Positions 10,269 to 20,880 of a stretch of DNA of 64,000 nt are shown in pieces. This stretch comes from Mytilus edulis. Its lineage: Eukaryota > Mollusca > Bivalvia > Mytilida > Mytilidae. The stretch lies in the NCBI RefSeq assembly GCF_963676685.1, contig NC_092355.1:67401006-67465005 (forward strand). Direction: 5' to 3'. A program made the translations under genes and the position numbers. Below the pieces are notes generated by a model. That model ran no database searches and was not told the origin of the DNA. It saw only the letters and a list, made by a program, of their open reading frames with translations. Each line of letters starts with the position of its first letter. Within the stretch, counting starts at the first letter, position 1.

Positions 10269-10709
10269 TTTTACAGCAAGATAAAAAAAAACTATATAAC
10301 TTATTGTTTATATTGTATAGATCTCTATTTATGATACTACTTCTGTACATTTGTGTATTTGTGGTTGAGGTACAACAATGTACCAAATTCATCTTAGCAC
10401 CACCCACATTGTATTAACTAAAATGTTGAATTGCGATAGTGAAAACACCCTTAGTTGTGGGCCCAAAAATGAGTGAAACTCAATACATATGTATAAAAAA
10501 AATTCAATCTGATTTGTTTCTGATTTTTATAAACACAAACATGACAAAGGGACATCTTTGACTATATGTCATTTTTAATTGCCAATGTCAGAGACAACTA
10601 TCTAATTAAAAACTTATTCTGATGACTGAAACAAACTAGCATTAACATTAGACATTATTTCTATTAAAAACACATGCATGTACAAATAAATAAGGCCATA
10701 CATTTTCTC

Positions 10710-10885
10710 ATTTGAATTGTTTTACATTGTCATTTCGGGACCTTTTATAGCTGACTACATGTATGCAGTATGGGCTTTGCTCCTTGTTGAAGGCTGTACA
10801 GTGACCTATATTTGTTAATTTTTGTGTCATATTGGACTCTTTGTGGGGAGTTGTCTTATTGGCAATCATACCGCATGTTCTTTAA
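10710..10885 (-). repeat. R1 dispersed repeat copy
   Basis: Minus-oriented, with catttcgggaccttttatagc, gggctttgctccttgttgaa and attggcaatcataccgcatg. It lies in the intron before transposase exon 3. Confidence 0.75.
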
Positions 10886-10957
10886 TATATATGAAGTCAA
10901 TTTTAAGTGAGTTGTTTGATGGCATGTTTTTTATGTATAACTTGTCATATTTTTCAG

Positions 10958-11194
10958 TTATTTTACCAACCCCAACACCTACCATTGATCATGCATATAC
11001 CATATCATCTGAGTACAAAGACCAGGCGTGTCAAACAATACTGACGGGTGATGACATTGAAAAATTGATCAGTTTGGAAAAAAACAGAGATGTTCTTTTA
11101 AGGGAGGCAGTGGTAGACATTGTGACAAAAAATGATGAAAGTGTAAAGAAGTATACTGGAGTGCCATGTAAATCTCAACTAATTGGAATATTTG
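10958..11194 (+). pseudogene. Transposase exon 3
   Basis: 237 nt (79 codons) bounded by acceptor TTTTTCAG and donor TTTG|GTAAGT, in phase with exons 2 and 4. It contains KSQLIGIFG at its end and a charged stretch (DDIEKLISLEKNRDVLLREA) that could form a helix. It corresponds to the region before the DDE domain in THAP/DDE transposases, with no catalytic residue. The frame is open throughout. Confidence 0.6.
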
Positions 11195-11722
11195 GTAAGT
11201 GTTGTGCATGTACATGTAAATTTAGACTTTGGTAACAGAAACACTAACTTCATAATGATCATCTGGAAAACAACATGACCAAAGGTCTTGAATTGAAAGA
11301 TTAAAATTTCAAAAGGTGAAAGACATGGATGCTTCATACAATATACTTTGTATACAGATGTCTTATGTTTTGAGCTTAAACTTGCTATCTCTCATACATG
11401 TATGAAACTAAACCGCAACCTCAGTCATATTCTTGGTGCAGTTGTCTAAGTTTTAATTCATATATTTTTTAATAAATATATTTCTCAGATACTTTAAGTG
11501 TTCAGTCAATTAAAAATGTATAATTGGTGACAGTGTATTGAAATTTTGTAAGGAATTCTTGAATTTCCTGTCTGACACCAATTGTTTGACTTTCATGACA
11601 TAATTTTCATGGTTCGTTAGTTGTTAGTACATGTATTTAAAAAAAAATCGAAATAATTGTAAGGCCAAATAAGTCAATAGAAAGATGAAGAGCATAAATT
11701 TACGGTCAATTTGAATTGTTTT

Positions 11723-12195
11723 CAGTGGCGGATCCAGAAATTTTCATAAGAGGGGACCCACTGACTGACCTAAGAGGGGGACTGCTCGAGTCACGCTTCA
11801 GTGATTAGCTATAGGAAGATGTGGTGTGAGTGCCAATGAGACAACTCTCCATCCAAATAACAATTTTAAAAAAAGTAAACCATTATATGTCAATGTAAGG
11901 CCTTCAACACGGAGCCTTGGCTCACATCGAACAACAAGCTATAAAGGGGCCCAAAATTACTAGACTAGTGTAAAACCATTCAAACATGAAAACCAACCGT
12001 CTAATCTATATAAAAAAAGAAACGAGAAACACGTATAAATTACTAAAACAAACGACAACTACTGTACATCAGATTCCTGACTTAGGACAGGTGCAAACAT
12101 TTGCTGCAGGATTAAACGTTTTAACGATTCCCTATATAAGCAACCAAATTTTTTTCCCAAAAAGGGGGGCCCAGGCCCCCCTAAATCTGCCTCTG
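11723..12195. mobile_element. G/C-rich-ended non-autonomous DNA element with an R1 copy inside
   Basis: It begins cagtggcggatccagaaatt and ends with ctaaatctgcctctg, the imperfect inverted complement. CAGNG starts suggest a hAT-type element, by inference only. An R1 copy fills 11815-12120 in plus orientation. The element belongs to the same terminal family as 32169-32334 and 46255-46410. It lies in the intron before transposase exon 4. Confidence 0.6.
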
Positions 12196-12199
12196 GTTT

Positions 12200-12335
12200 A
12201 TAGCTAAATATGCGGTATAGAATTTGCTCATTGTTGAAGGCAGTATGGCTACGGTATGTAGTTAATTTCTATGTCATCTTGTTTCTTGTGGAGAGTAGCC
12301 TCCTTGGCAATCATACCACATCTTCTTTTTTATAC
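12200..12335 (-). repeat. R1 dispersed repeat copy
   Basis: Minus-oriented, with tgctcattgttgaaggcagt, ttcttgtggagagtagcc and cttggcaatcataccacatc. Together with the plus copy at 11815-12120 it forms another head-to-head R1 pair. Confidence 0.72.
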
Positions 12336-12430
12336 TTAAAGATGTATGTACTAAAAAAAAACATCAAATCAGTGTCAGATTTTAATAAAGCTAAAATTTA
12401 TGACTACATGTATGTATATTTATTTTGTAG

Positions 12431-13295
12431 AAGTATTAGATGAAGCTGAACCAAAAGTGAAGTACTGGTCAGGTAAACAGTCTACTGAGGATGTCAACTA
12501 CCAGAGTGGAGACAGATGCAAGAGTGGACCACCGAGAAAACTTTCCAAATTCCATGAATACATTCTTACACTAATGAAGCTACGTCTTGCTATATTATCA
12601 TTTGTTTGGGGTGATTTGTTTGGTGTATCGGAATCAAGAGTATCTCAGATATTTACCACATGGATAAATTTAATGCATATGGTTTTAACAACTTGCATTA
12701 AGTGGCCATCAAGACGTAACATTAAGAAGTATATACCAAGATCATTTCAGACCAGTTTTCCCAAAACTACTGGAATAATTGACTGTACAGAAATGTTTAT
12801 TCAAAAACCAAAATCACCTACGGCTCAAAAGTAGAACATACAGTTCGTACAAATCACATAACACTTTCAAATGTCTTGTTTGTATAACTCCATCAGGAGC
12901 ATTTTCATTTATCTCTGATTTGTCGGGTGGTAACACTTCAGACAGATACATCACAGAGCACAGTGGCTTTCTTGACTCAATTAAACCTGGTGGCGAAATA
13001 ATGGCTGACAGAGGATTCACTATTCGTGATCTATTGACTGGTCGAAGGGCAACATTAGTGATTCCTCCATTTACAAAGAAATGTAAATGGGAAAGGGGAA
13101 ACGACTCTCTGCAGCAGATGTTGTTAAGACTAAATCTATTGCCAAACATAGAATCCATGTGGAACGATCAATTCGAAGGCTAAAACTGTTTCGTATGTTG
13201 TTCACGTGATGGCCATTAAATTTAAACCATTAGCCAATCAAATGGTCAAAGTCAGTGGATTCATTTGTAACTTAGATAAGCCACTAGTAACAAAA
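12431..13295 (+). pseudogene. DDE transposase core (DDE_Tnp_4 / HARBI1-like), exon 4, frameshifted
   Basis: The catalytic exon. Acceptor TATTTTGTAG opens it in phase with exon 3. In order it shows a helix-turn-helix-like segment (DLFGVSESRVSQIFTTW), the first catalytic Asp in GIIDCTE, the second in MADRGF, and the third acid in HVERSIRRLK. Reading it needs three frame changes: one extra A in the aaaa run near 12828, a shift near 13095-13100 before KRLSAADV, and one near 13200 before HVMAIKFKPLANQMVKV. The C-terminal frame closes at the TAA near 13295. The ISL2EU-type IIDCTE...YKSHNTFK...MADRGF arrangement is clear. This copy cannot encode a continuous transposase unless some shifts are sequencing errors. 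Confidence 0.8.
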
Positions 13296-13397
13296 TAAAA
13301 TGCAAATTGAAAGATTTTTTTCTTGTTTACTCTGAAAAAAAGAACTAAGTACACGAAGAACATGAACATGACAAAGTTTAAATTCAGTTTTATTCTT

Positions 13398-15597
13398 TTA
13401 TTTATTGCATAGTATTTTATCAATATATTTGTGGAAAAAACTGTCACATTTGTCAACAATTGAAGCATAAAAATCCTCATCAAAGTAAATTCTTTCACAA
13501 ATGAAAGATTTGTTAGTGTAAAAAATAAAGTCACACCATTTTATATTGCACACTCCCATTTGTCCCTGAATCTGTGTGTACCATGGCGAACTTTGTTTGA
13601 GGCATACATTTTGATTTTCATCGAAACATAGGTGATATTTTTTGTCAGTATGTCTGCATATTTCTTGTGGAGTTGAATTTTTAAAAGAAAAGCCACATTT
13701 GATTTCAATCAAACCTTTTCCACAACATTTACAATTAATTATTCCATCAGGTGATGCTCCTAAAAATGGATGAGCTTTAGATACATGAAGACCACATAAA
13801 GATATTTTAGCACATTTATGTTTTGTTTTTTTTTTATAATTCTGAAAGTATAAATGTCTTGCAATTGGTTCATTGAGATTATTCCATATTCCATTGCAGG
13901 TGTGTTACTTTTGTTGTTTTGCTGTAAAATATTTCTTAAAATGTAATTGTCTTTCTCATCCCCAAATTTAAAATGTAAAACAGAATGAAATAAAGATGCT
14001 GTAATTCTTGTTCTTGCTTGAATTTGGTGTATTATGTCATTATCATGATACAATTTAATAAAGTCTAAAAAGTTATTATCGTTATCTTTGCTTTTATCAG
14101 CTAATTGTTTCATGGACATAGGGATTTCAACTTCACCGTCACTTTCATCACTGGAATTTTCTAATATATGTGAAAAAACAGATTTATTTATTTTACACAA
14201 ATTAAAAACACGTTTTTCTATCTCATGTTCCGAAAGTTTTAATCCTTTTGAAGGTGTTAAATGCGAAGAATGCGGTTCTACTGGCAAAGAAGATGAAGGG
14301 TTATTTCTAATATCGATTTTATTGATTGTCAGTGGTTCTGACAATTTTCTTGCTCTATCCCAAGTACATGGCACATCAGTACCAACTTCTGTATTTCTGT
14401 CTCTGTGTCTACTTGAAAAGTTTTCTAATGAGAACAGGAGGGCTGTAATATGCTTGCATTTACCATTATCACTGAAAAAAAATACACTACATGTACATTT
14501 ACAATATTACATGTAGGATTATAACAACTGTAAATCTTTTCATTTCACATATATGTGATATCAGTGTAATGGTTAGTGTTTGGAAATATTTTGATAAATT
14601 CTGTGTTAATTATTACCCTAACCCAGATACAAATTAAATACTTGTTTTCATAATAAAAACAAAATATTTATCAAGTCAGATTTCTAGTATCAAAATTTCT
14701 AGTCAATCAACATCTTTATAAAACATAAGATGTGGAATAACTGCATCTGCCAATGAGACAACTCTTCATTTAAGTCACAATTTGAATAAAGGTCAAAGAA
14801 CAGCCTTCAACACTGAACCTACATGTAGCATGAATATGGCTTTAAATAAGCATGTAATGTCCAATTTACAGAAGTATTTGTATTTTGTATTGATAAGAAG
14901 AAATGAAATTAAAACTGCACATGGTTTTGTTTATAGTCTAATAGAGGTAATTAAAAAAAATATTGGTAAGTTTGAATGCTGTGCTTGGTATATATTATAT
15001 ATTTTTAAGGTCAGACTAATCAACTTACACAACACAAGTGCATCCACCACTTCTGAAATGGCCCTCTGTTCCAACAATAACCCAGGGGTTGTAAGGGTTT
15101 TCTGACTGCCCTGTCTCGGGAACACATGCTGCTCTCACATAGAAATATTCAGTGTTTATGAGTCTGTGCAATTTTACATCATCAATGTGATTGGATGTAT
15201 ATAAATTAAATCCATTATCTCTCCTGTAATTTGATAAACGTGACTCATTCCATTGACCAACTTTCATCAGATATATCAAAATGTCGTATGATTCTATCAA
15301 AGGCAAATCCCGCAAATCAGATTTCCAGTTCAACACCGTTGTAATTTCGGGTAAAACATATTTAGCCCCATTCACTTCCACTGTTCTACGAAACGAGTCC
15401 ATATCTTTGTAGTCGTTTTGTGTTTGCGTAACTTCCAACTGCAATTCTACAGCAATTTCATATAGCCTAACCAGCTGCTGCTTCCGATAAAGACTACATG
15501 TTATTCCTCGTTTTGTAAGGAATGTCTTGAGATCCGGTATGTGCATTCTTTTGAACTGGGAAACATTATTATCCATTGCAGCCGACATTATTGACAT
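13398..15597 (-). pseudogene. SAP/SWIM/YqaJ-type nuclease gene of the ISL2EU element
   Basis: Two exons, convergent to the transposase. Exon a (15597-15029; starts MSIMSAAMDNN, downstream Met at 15588) holds a SAP-like helix pair (LKTFLTKRGITC, then RKQQLVRLYEIA) and ends in GGCTCVV at donor GT|GTAAGT. Exon b starts at 14471 (acceptor TTTTTTTCAG) with DNGKCKHITALLFSLENF, so the splice completes a SWIM zinc motif C-x-C...C-x-H. Further on, in a frame shifted once near 13880, come PFLGASPDGII, a CKCCGKGLIEIKCGF block and WYTQIQGQMGV, matching YqaJ/lambda-exonuclease-type D...E-x-K and Q-x-Q motifs. The probable role is a nuclease helping transposition, known from family context only. The single frameshift makes this copy doubtful. 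Confidence 0.78.
14725..14835 (+). repeat. R1 dispersed repeat copy (partial)
   Basis: It has gccaatgagacaactcttca and caaagaacagccttcaacac. It lies in the intron of the YqaJ-type gene. Confidence 0.6.
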
Positions 15598-15682
15598 TGA
15601 CAACGAAAAACCGGAAGTAACGCTGTGGAATTTTTCTACGTCAGCTATGCTAATCACACCTCCACATACGAGAGGTCGACGA

Positions 15683-15702
15683 ACCCGAAACACAACTATT
15701 CT
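15683..15702 (-). repeat. Right terminal inverted repeat of the ISL2EU-type element
   Basis: The reverse complement reads agaatagttgtgtttcgggt, which matches 17 of 20 bases of the left terminus at 8361-8380. It lies 86 bp upstream of the nuclease start codon. Confidence 0.6.
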
Positions 15703-15889
15703 ATATTCGTAGGAGATCCGCGATATATAGAAAGCGGTCCACATTTACCTCTGAAAACTGACATGTAGGACTTGATTAATTTGCTTCATTAAGTAAGTTA
15801 GTAAGTAAGTATATAGTTACACCAGATATAAGAAGAATTGACAAGAATTTAATTACTGTGACAGTGTCTTAAAAGTCATATGAGATACT

Positions 15890-15998
15890 CGTCACCTTTG
15901 TACCTTTTTGCCTTTTTAACATTTTATGATTCGAGCGTCACTGATGAAATCTTTTGAGACGTCTGGCGCAAATATATAGTTTCAATCCTGGTATTTAA
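15890..15998 (+). repeat. R2 dispersed repeat copy
   Basis: tcgagcgtcactgatgaaatc, then gacgtctggcgcaaatatatag and ttcaatcctggtat. It shares its core with at least nine other copies here (19575, 23880, 24235, 42865, 43195, 53400, 53660, 54235, 56550). Confidence 0.7.
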
Positions 15999-16280
15999 TA
16001 TGCCCATTAAATGTATAAATAATAAAAGTTGCCAGAAACACTGTCCTAATGGATAATTGGCAAATATTCATAAACCTTGTCTACATCTTTTACATCAGTT
16101 CTTCGTAATATGTCTTTTTATACTTCATCTGTTTCACAACATAATTGCTATTGGGGTAGTGGCCATACTTCATAGACCTAGAAATAAGATCAAAGTTACA
16201 AGAAAATATCAGATATACTGTGTTTAAAGACACATGGTGCCAAACCCCATGAAAATATAAAACAAAAAATCTTAACACAC

Positions 16281-16461
16281 GCGAAATCTTGATTTCCGGA
16301 ATTTGAACCGTTTTCATCTTTTTAAAGAAAGGTAAAACAGCTTTGTAACCCCAGCTTGTACATCCATGTCTTTCCCATTTATCATAATCATGCCGATTTC
16401 CTCTCATATGAATCATAACATTCATACTTCCGGTACCTCTTAACCTCGTGGAAAATAAGCA
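16281..16461 (-). CDS. GMC oxidoreductase exon (GMC signature 1 region)
   Basis: A minus-strand exon reading CLFSTRLRGTGSMNVMIHMR, then GNRHDYDKWERHGC, then SWGYKAVLPFFKKMK. This matches GMC signature 1 (R-G-x-G-S-x-N-x-M-x-x-x-R-G) and the following D-Y-D-x-W-x-x-x-G-x-x-G-W-x-Y-x-x-V-L-P-x-F. The acceptor is taken at CAGAG|TGC, because it restores phase 0 with the exon at 17515-17590. The donor is probably GC|GTGTGT at 16280. It lies just outside the inserted transposon; the next in-order piece seen is 11 kb away at 5314. Confidence 0.88.
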
Positions 16462-16639
16462 CTCTGAAAAAGAATAAACGATACTATATTTTTAATTTAA
16501 TATTTTGACATTTTAGCGGTATATTTAAATTCTTCATTGTTGTCATGACGGGGATGAAATTAACAGAAATAAATGGTCAATCCGAAAACAAATGTTTGAA
16601 CAAGCGCTAACATTTTCATCCACATTTAAAAACCTTGAC

Positions 16640-16990
16640 CTAAGAGGGACGAAAGATACCAGAGGAAGAGTCAAACTCGTAGATAGACAATAAACTGACA
16701 GTGATATGGCTTAAAATAAAAAGACAAGCAGAAGAAAGCAAAGACGACATAACATAGAAAACTAAAGACTTAGCAACAAGAAACTTGTGTTGAACTCAGG
16801 TGCTCCGGAACGGTAAGCAGATCCTGCTCCACATGTGGCACCCGTCGTGTTGCTGATGTTATTACAAATCCGGTAAATAATTTAATTTGGTAGGTCACAT
16901 TCGTGAAAAGGGAAGGGTATTGTAGTTACGACAGAAGGAAAATATCCGATATCATCTGTGAAACTGTTGTTCCATAACCTATTCCTAAAC
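16640..16990 (-). mobile_element. 3' part of a Penelope-like element, antisense
   Basis: It contains gatcctgctccacatgtggc and tgctccgga, with gaaaagggaagggtattgt and cgatatcatctgtgaaactg. These are the reverse-strand counterparts of the downstream parts of the RT copies at 22440-22830 and 60600-60990. It is a short remnant with no intact coding sequence. Confidence 0.55.
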
Positions 16991-17514
16991 TGGACTCAAA
17001 CTTTGAAATTCAAGTTTCACTAAAGTAAAAGACGCCCATTTTGCAAGTTTTCTAGTTAATCGATTTGTTTTCTTCATTTTCTGTATTTGTCATATCACTT
17101 ATCAAATTATAATCAATAATTATGTTAAGACCGATTACTTGAGTTTGAATGTCCTTTTGTATCAGTCGCCTCTTTTTAACCGTTACATATTTTCTGCATT
17201 TCGACAATGATGATTGGAACCCAAATATGTGTCATTTCAAAGCGTATGGTATCACCAAAAGGACCAAAAATAAGTTAAGAACCGGACAAAGATTCAGATC
17301 TATCCATTAATTAATCACTGAAAATTTCATATAGGGAATATATGTATTTCCATACAAATTGGGGATACAATTCAATGTATAATGGGTTATATGCTCAAAG
17401 GCAGATAATTTCCTAAACAATGAAAACGATTTGTTTGAAATGATGTTATCGAAGGTTATGGACACTGAATGATCAAGAGTCCGAAAGAATTTAACTGATC
17501 TCGGACTTATTTAC

Positions 17515-17590
17515 CTCATTTTTCATCCCAAAAGACGAATGTGTCTGTTGAACACTGTTGTAGTTCCAGTCTTGTTTGCTTCGTAAAAGC
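17515..17590 (-). CDS. GMC oxidoreductase exon (DWNY..QQ segment)
   Basis: A short 76-nt minus-strand exon. The acceptor is ATTAG at 17591-17592 and the donor GAG|GTAAAT below 17515. It reads LLRSKQDWNYNSVQQTHSSF, then GMKNE, which matches the GMC region D-W-x-Y-x-T-x-x-Q that precedes signature 1, and it joins in phase 0 to the exon at 16461. The N-terminal exon with the Rossmann G-x-G-x-x-G motif was not found upstream. It may lie beyond the duplicated lectin block, or the gene may be truncated. Confidence 0.7.
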
Positions 17591-17604
17591 CTAATACATC
17601 TTGT

Positions 17605-17940
17605 CCTAAATAATGAACTCCGAAATTTAGGGAGATGTTTCTACACTGTTGATTTATTCCGATAGTTCGAGAAACAATAATGCAAAATTTAGAAAAAAAA
17701 AATAGTTATTCATGTGCAACAACATATGTGGTATTTATCAAATTCAACATCAAAATACCACCTTGTAAATTGGTGCGTAAATAAAAAAATGATTTCATGT
17801 AAAAGGTTTCTAAGGTTGTTAATTTAAACTTGAAATAACACGAAGGACACAAAAACACGTCAAAATTACAACAAGGACACCTATACATGTCAATATACAT
17901 TCAAGGACACATCTACATGTCAAAATAATACCAAGGACAC
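17605..17940. other. Non-coding stretch with short accaaggacac-type repeats
   Basis: Between 17860 and 17945 the words aaggacac and acatgtcaa recur four times with loose spacing (cacgtcaaaattacaacaag, cacctatacatgtcaatata, cacatctacatgtcaaaata). This is a degenerate tandem repeat with unit about 32 bp. No exon seen. Confidence 0.4.
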
Positions 17941-17949
17941 AAACGCAAA

Positions 17950-18080
17950 GTTTAATTCACCATTTTCTACATAACAAAATGCTTGTACTAAGTCATGAAT
18001 ATGACAGTTGTTTTCGTTTTATTTGACGTGTTTGAGATTTTCATTTTGCCATTTGCATGTTTCTTGGAGTTCGTTATTTT
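17950..18080 (+). repeat. R3 dispersed repeat copy
   Basis: caccattttctacataacaa, aatgcttgtactaagtcatg and gacagttgttttcgttttat match the R3 pattern listed at 4935-5090. Confidence 0.6.
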
Positions 18081-19079
18081 TGTTATTGAAACTTTCATAA
18101 CTGACCTAAAATAACATTCGTCACAACACGGCCGTTTCCGTAACTTCATCTAACGAATAGAAGAAGAGTAGCGGATTGACCCGAGAATTGCCGATTACTC
18201 TCGAATAGAATATGCAAAGGTTTTATTAATGCAAAACTAGAATGTACCCTAATATAACCATTGTAGAAGAGCATGTGTGTTGTAAGTAGAAACGTGACTC
18301 AGCTGTAAACAATTTTTTAAATTATAATTACTATTCTACTTTCTATTTCATACGCTATCACACTGTAATTGAAGGAAACAATATTTTTGTTTCATTTTTT
18401 TGCAGACCGTAGATTGAAACTTTAAACACTGATATGATATATTTTTGGAAAAAAAAACAATTATTGTTGAGTATTTAAAGGTTTCAATATTGACAAATTG
18501 AAGTTAATATTGGATAAATATATCATTCATGGAAATGTGTTTTTTTTATTGATTTTTTATATACTTTTGATTAACCAATAGTCAGCTAACATACATTTTG
18601 TGGGTGTTCGGAAACTGTCTTACTATTTTATGTTAAAGACGATCAATTTTTAAATAGAAAAAAAAAGACATGCAGATCATTGAACAAGTCAGGGAAAATG
18701 AAGCTAGAAATTGTGTTGTTTCATCTTAACTTGCTCATTAAACTTTACAGCGGAACGATATTCATATCAGCACATCATAAACCAGATGCAGATGCAAATT
18801 TGAGAATCAGAACAATGATGAAATAATAGTTTCTATATCAATAGCTGAATGTGATATGAGATGTTCATTAAATCCTCGTTGTGTATCCTTCTTTTACAAT
18901 ACGTTGACAAAACTGTGTATTTTACATTCAAATCCTTTTACTTATACTGTTATACCCAATTCAGGAACTGGATGGAGATTTTATGAAACTCGTGATCGTA
19001 AGTTCATATTAAACATGTATTTGAAAATACGTCTACATAGAATAACACCCGCCGAATGAAATTAAATATTGGGAAAGAA

Positions 19080-19150
19080 TTCTACTTCAATAAGTAAAAA
19101 AAAAACAAAAAAAAACAAAAAAAAAAAACAAACAAACAAAAAAAACAAAT
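19080..19150. repeat. A-rich low-complexity tract
   Basis: A run of A interrupted by single C (aaaacaaaaaaaaac and aaacaaacaaacaaa types) in intron 1 of lectin copy A. It is absent from copy B at the matching place. Confidence 0.8.
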
Positions 19151-19559
19151 AGTAATAAATATATATTAATTTTGGGTATTAGTGATTCTAATGACATGAG
19201 ACTTTTTAATTTTTGCTGTTGTAAAATAATTTGACTAATTTTCAGGAACTGGTCGCTGTCCTGATAATTTCTTTCTCTATAGACAACTTAACTTGTGTTA
19301 CCAGTTCATGCCATCTATCATGGCTGGTTATATTTCTTGCCCTTTTGGTACATTCCAAAGAATTGATACTGAGGAAGAACAGAACTATACAATGAAAATC
19401 ACAGGTAAGTAGAATAAAATCAGTATCAATATCACTGGGAGAAAAACTTGTAAAAAAGGGGCGGGTCAGTATTCAATGTTATGATTTGGATTGTAACATT
19501 GTTTATATTTAATTATCATGTGTCGTCAAGCTCTTTAACATCGTTATTTATTTGATCTA

Positions 19560-19615
19560 TTCAACTATTTATATTCGAGCGTCACTGGAGTCTTCTGTAG
19601 ACGGACTGATATTAC
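19560..19615 (+). repeat. R2 dispersed repeat copy (short)
   Basis: ttcgagcgtcactggagtct, then tctgtagacggactg: the R2 core, diverged. It lies in intron 2 of lectin copy A. Confidence 0.5.
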
Positions 19616-20159
19616 ACGAAATTGTTATCTAATGTAAAGGGGAGTTAAAGCGATATTTTTCCCCTCTTTTATTTGATATTTCAAACTGTGTGTTTTTCAT
19701 CGTTTTTTAAACAATTTCATAATTACAATTTCAACTTAAAAGGAGCTTTCAAAAAACTAAAATGAGAAACCAAGTGAAGTTTGTTTCGAGTCAATATGAT
19801 TTGTTTAAATTTCCTTTCTAGCTAAGGAGTTAGGGAATATTATATACACACAAATCTTCTTTTAACAAAAAGATAATTTTGAGTAAAAGAGCATTTAAGA
19901 TTTAATCCTGTCAATGGCATTTCGAAATGTATCGTGTCCATTACCTTATTTGATTGTAAAAAAATGAAATGAAAGTATTACACAAAAAAACTGTTATAAC
20001 GTAAATATCAATAGTATGTTTTGAAAGCATAATAAGTAACACGCAAATTTATAAAGTTAGAAAATATTGACTAATCGTATTAACGAAAGATGGTAATGAT
20101 AGACTTTTGAAATTGTATCAAATGTATTTTGTGCTTAAAAAGTATGTCCAATGAATAGA

Positions 20160-20300
20160 ACCAAAACAAAGCGGTATGTATGGGCTTTGCTCATTGTTGA
20201 AGGTCGTTTGGTGACCTATAGTTGTTAATTGCTGTGTCATTTTGGTCTCTTGTGGAGAGTTATCTTATTGGCAATCATACCACATCTTCTATTTTTATAT
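20160..20300 (-). repeat. R1 dispersed repeat copy
   Basis: gggctttgctcattgttgaa, acctatagttgttaattgc and ttggcaatcataccacatct. It lies in intron 2 of lectin copy A. Confidence 0.78.
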
Positions 20301-20744
20301 GTATGACACTTTTCTATGATATTACATTCAAACGTATACTGAACAATATAACTATGATAAACATATACGATATTTTCAGTAGCATTGATGAATTCTGATA
20401 TGCAAAATTTTAATTGGCTATCATGTCAAAAACCTAAACCTTATGATTAATTGTAAAATAAAGGAACCAAATATATGATATTTTTCAATTAAATCATCAA
20501 AATGCATGACGGGAAATAAAGCCTTCTGAAAAAAAAATGTTTGCATAAGCATTTAGGATAAAAAATTCATTCTCATTTACGAAATTTGGTAGACTCCTTC
20601 CGCCTTTATCAAATATCTTAAACAGGTTAATATTGTTACACAAGCAAGAAAAGGATACGTATAGTTACATGTATCTTTATTTTACGAAATTGTCCTTCGA
20701 TCCCACTAGCTGCAAAATTCAATGAAAAACTATCACTACAAATT

Positions 20745-20880
20745 AAGGGCACACGTGTGGTTGTCAATGAAAGTAACAATGTCGCCATATGTAAACATTT
20801 AATAGCGATAAGCAGATATCATTGGTTTACTCAATCTCGTTGAGATGACTAACGATAATCTATCATTATATACATCAATG
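20745..20880 (-). repeat. Repeat segment related to 3180-3340
   Basis: It contains acacgtgtggttgtcaatga, aatagcgataagcagatatc and tctcgttgagatgactaacg. It shares blocks with the reverse complement of the 3180-3340 segment. Confidence 0.4.

Larger units (their letters stand above)
8361..15702. mobile_element. Near full-length ISL2EU-type DNA transposon, decayed (about 7.34 kb)
   Basis: Imperfect terminal inverted repeats, agaatagtagtgtttcgagt (8361-8380) and the reverse complement of 15683-15702 (17 of 20 match), bracket two convergent genes. A plus-strand THAP + DDE transposase has exons from 8480 to about 13295. A minus-strand SAP/SWIM/YqaJ nuclease gene runs 15597 to 13398. From knowledge of the PIF/Harbinger-ISL2EU-Spy group, a THAP/DDE transposase paired with a YqaJ-type nuclease is the hallmark of ISL2EU. 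No clear target duplication is seen. Both genes have frameshifts, and other elements are nested in the introns (9658-10268, 10710-10880, 11723-12195, 12200-12335), so this copy is old and probably immobile. It sits in an intron of the GMC gene. Confidence 0.78.

Noticed and set aside
12814..13158. 114-codon open frame on the minus strand
   Set aside because: It is the antisense shadow of the transposase exon.
16090..16200. Possible further GMC exon (MKYGHYPNSNYVVKQMKYKK)
   Set aside because: It has an acceptor-like TTTCTAG, but the required phase gives a stop, and the peptide does not match the expected GMC segment.
17860..17945. Regularly spaced short repeats that could suggest a CRISPR-like array
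   Set aside because: Units are short (about 8-12 bp), degenerate and irregular, and the genome is clearly eukaryotic; it is a decayed minisatellite.
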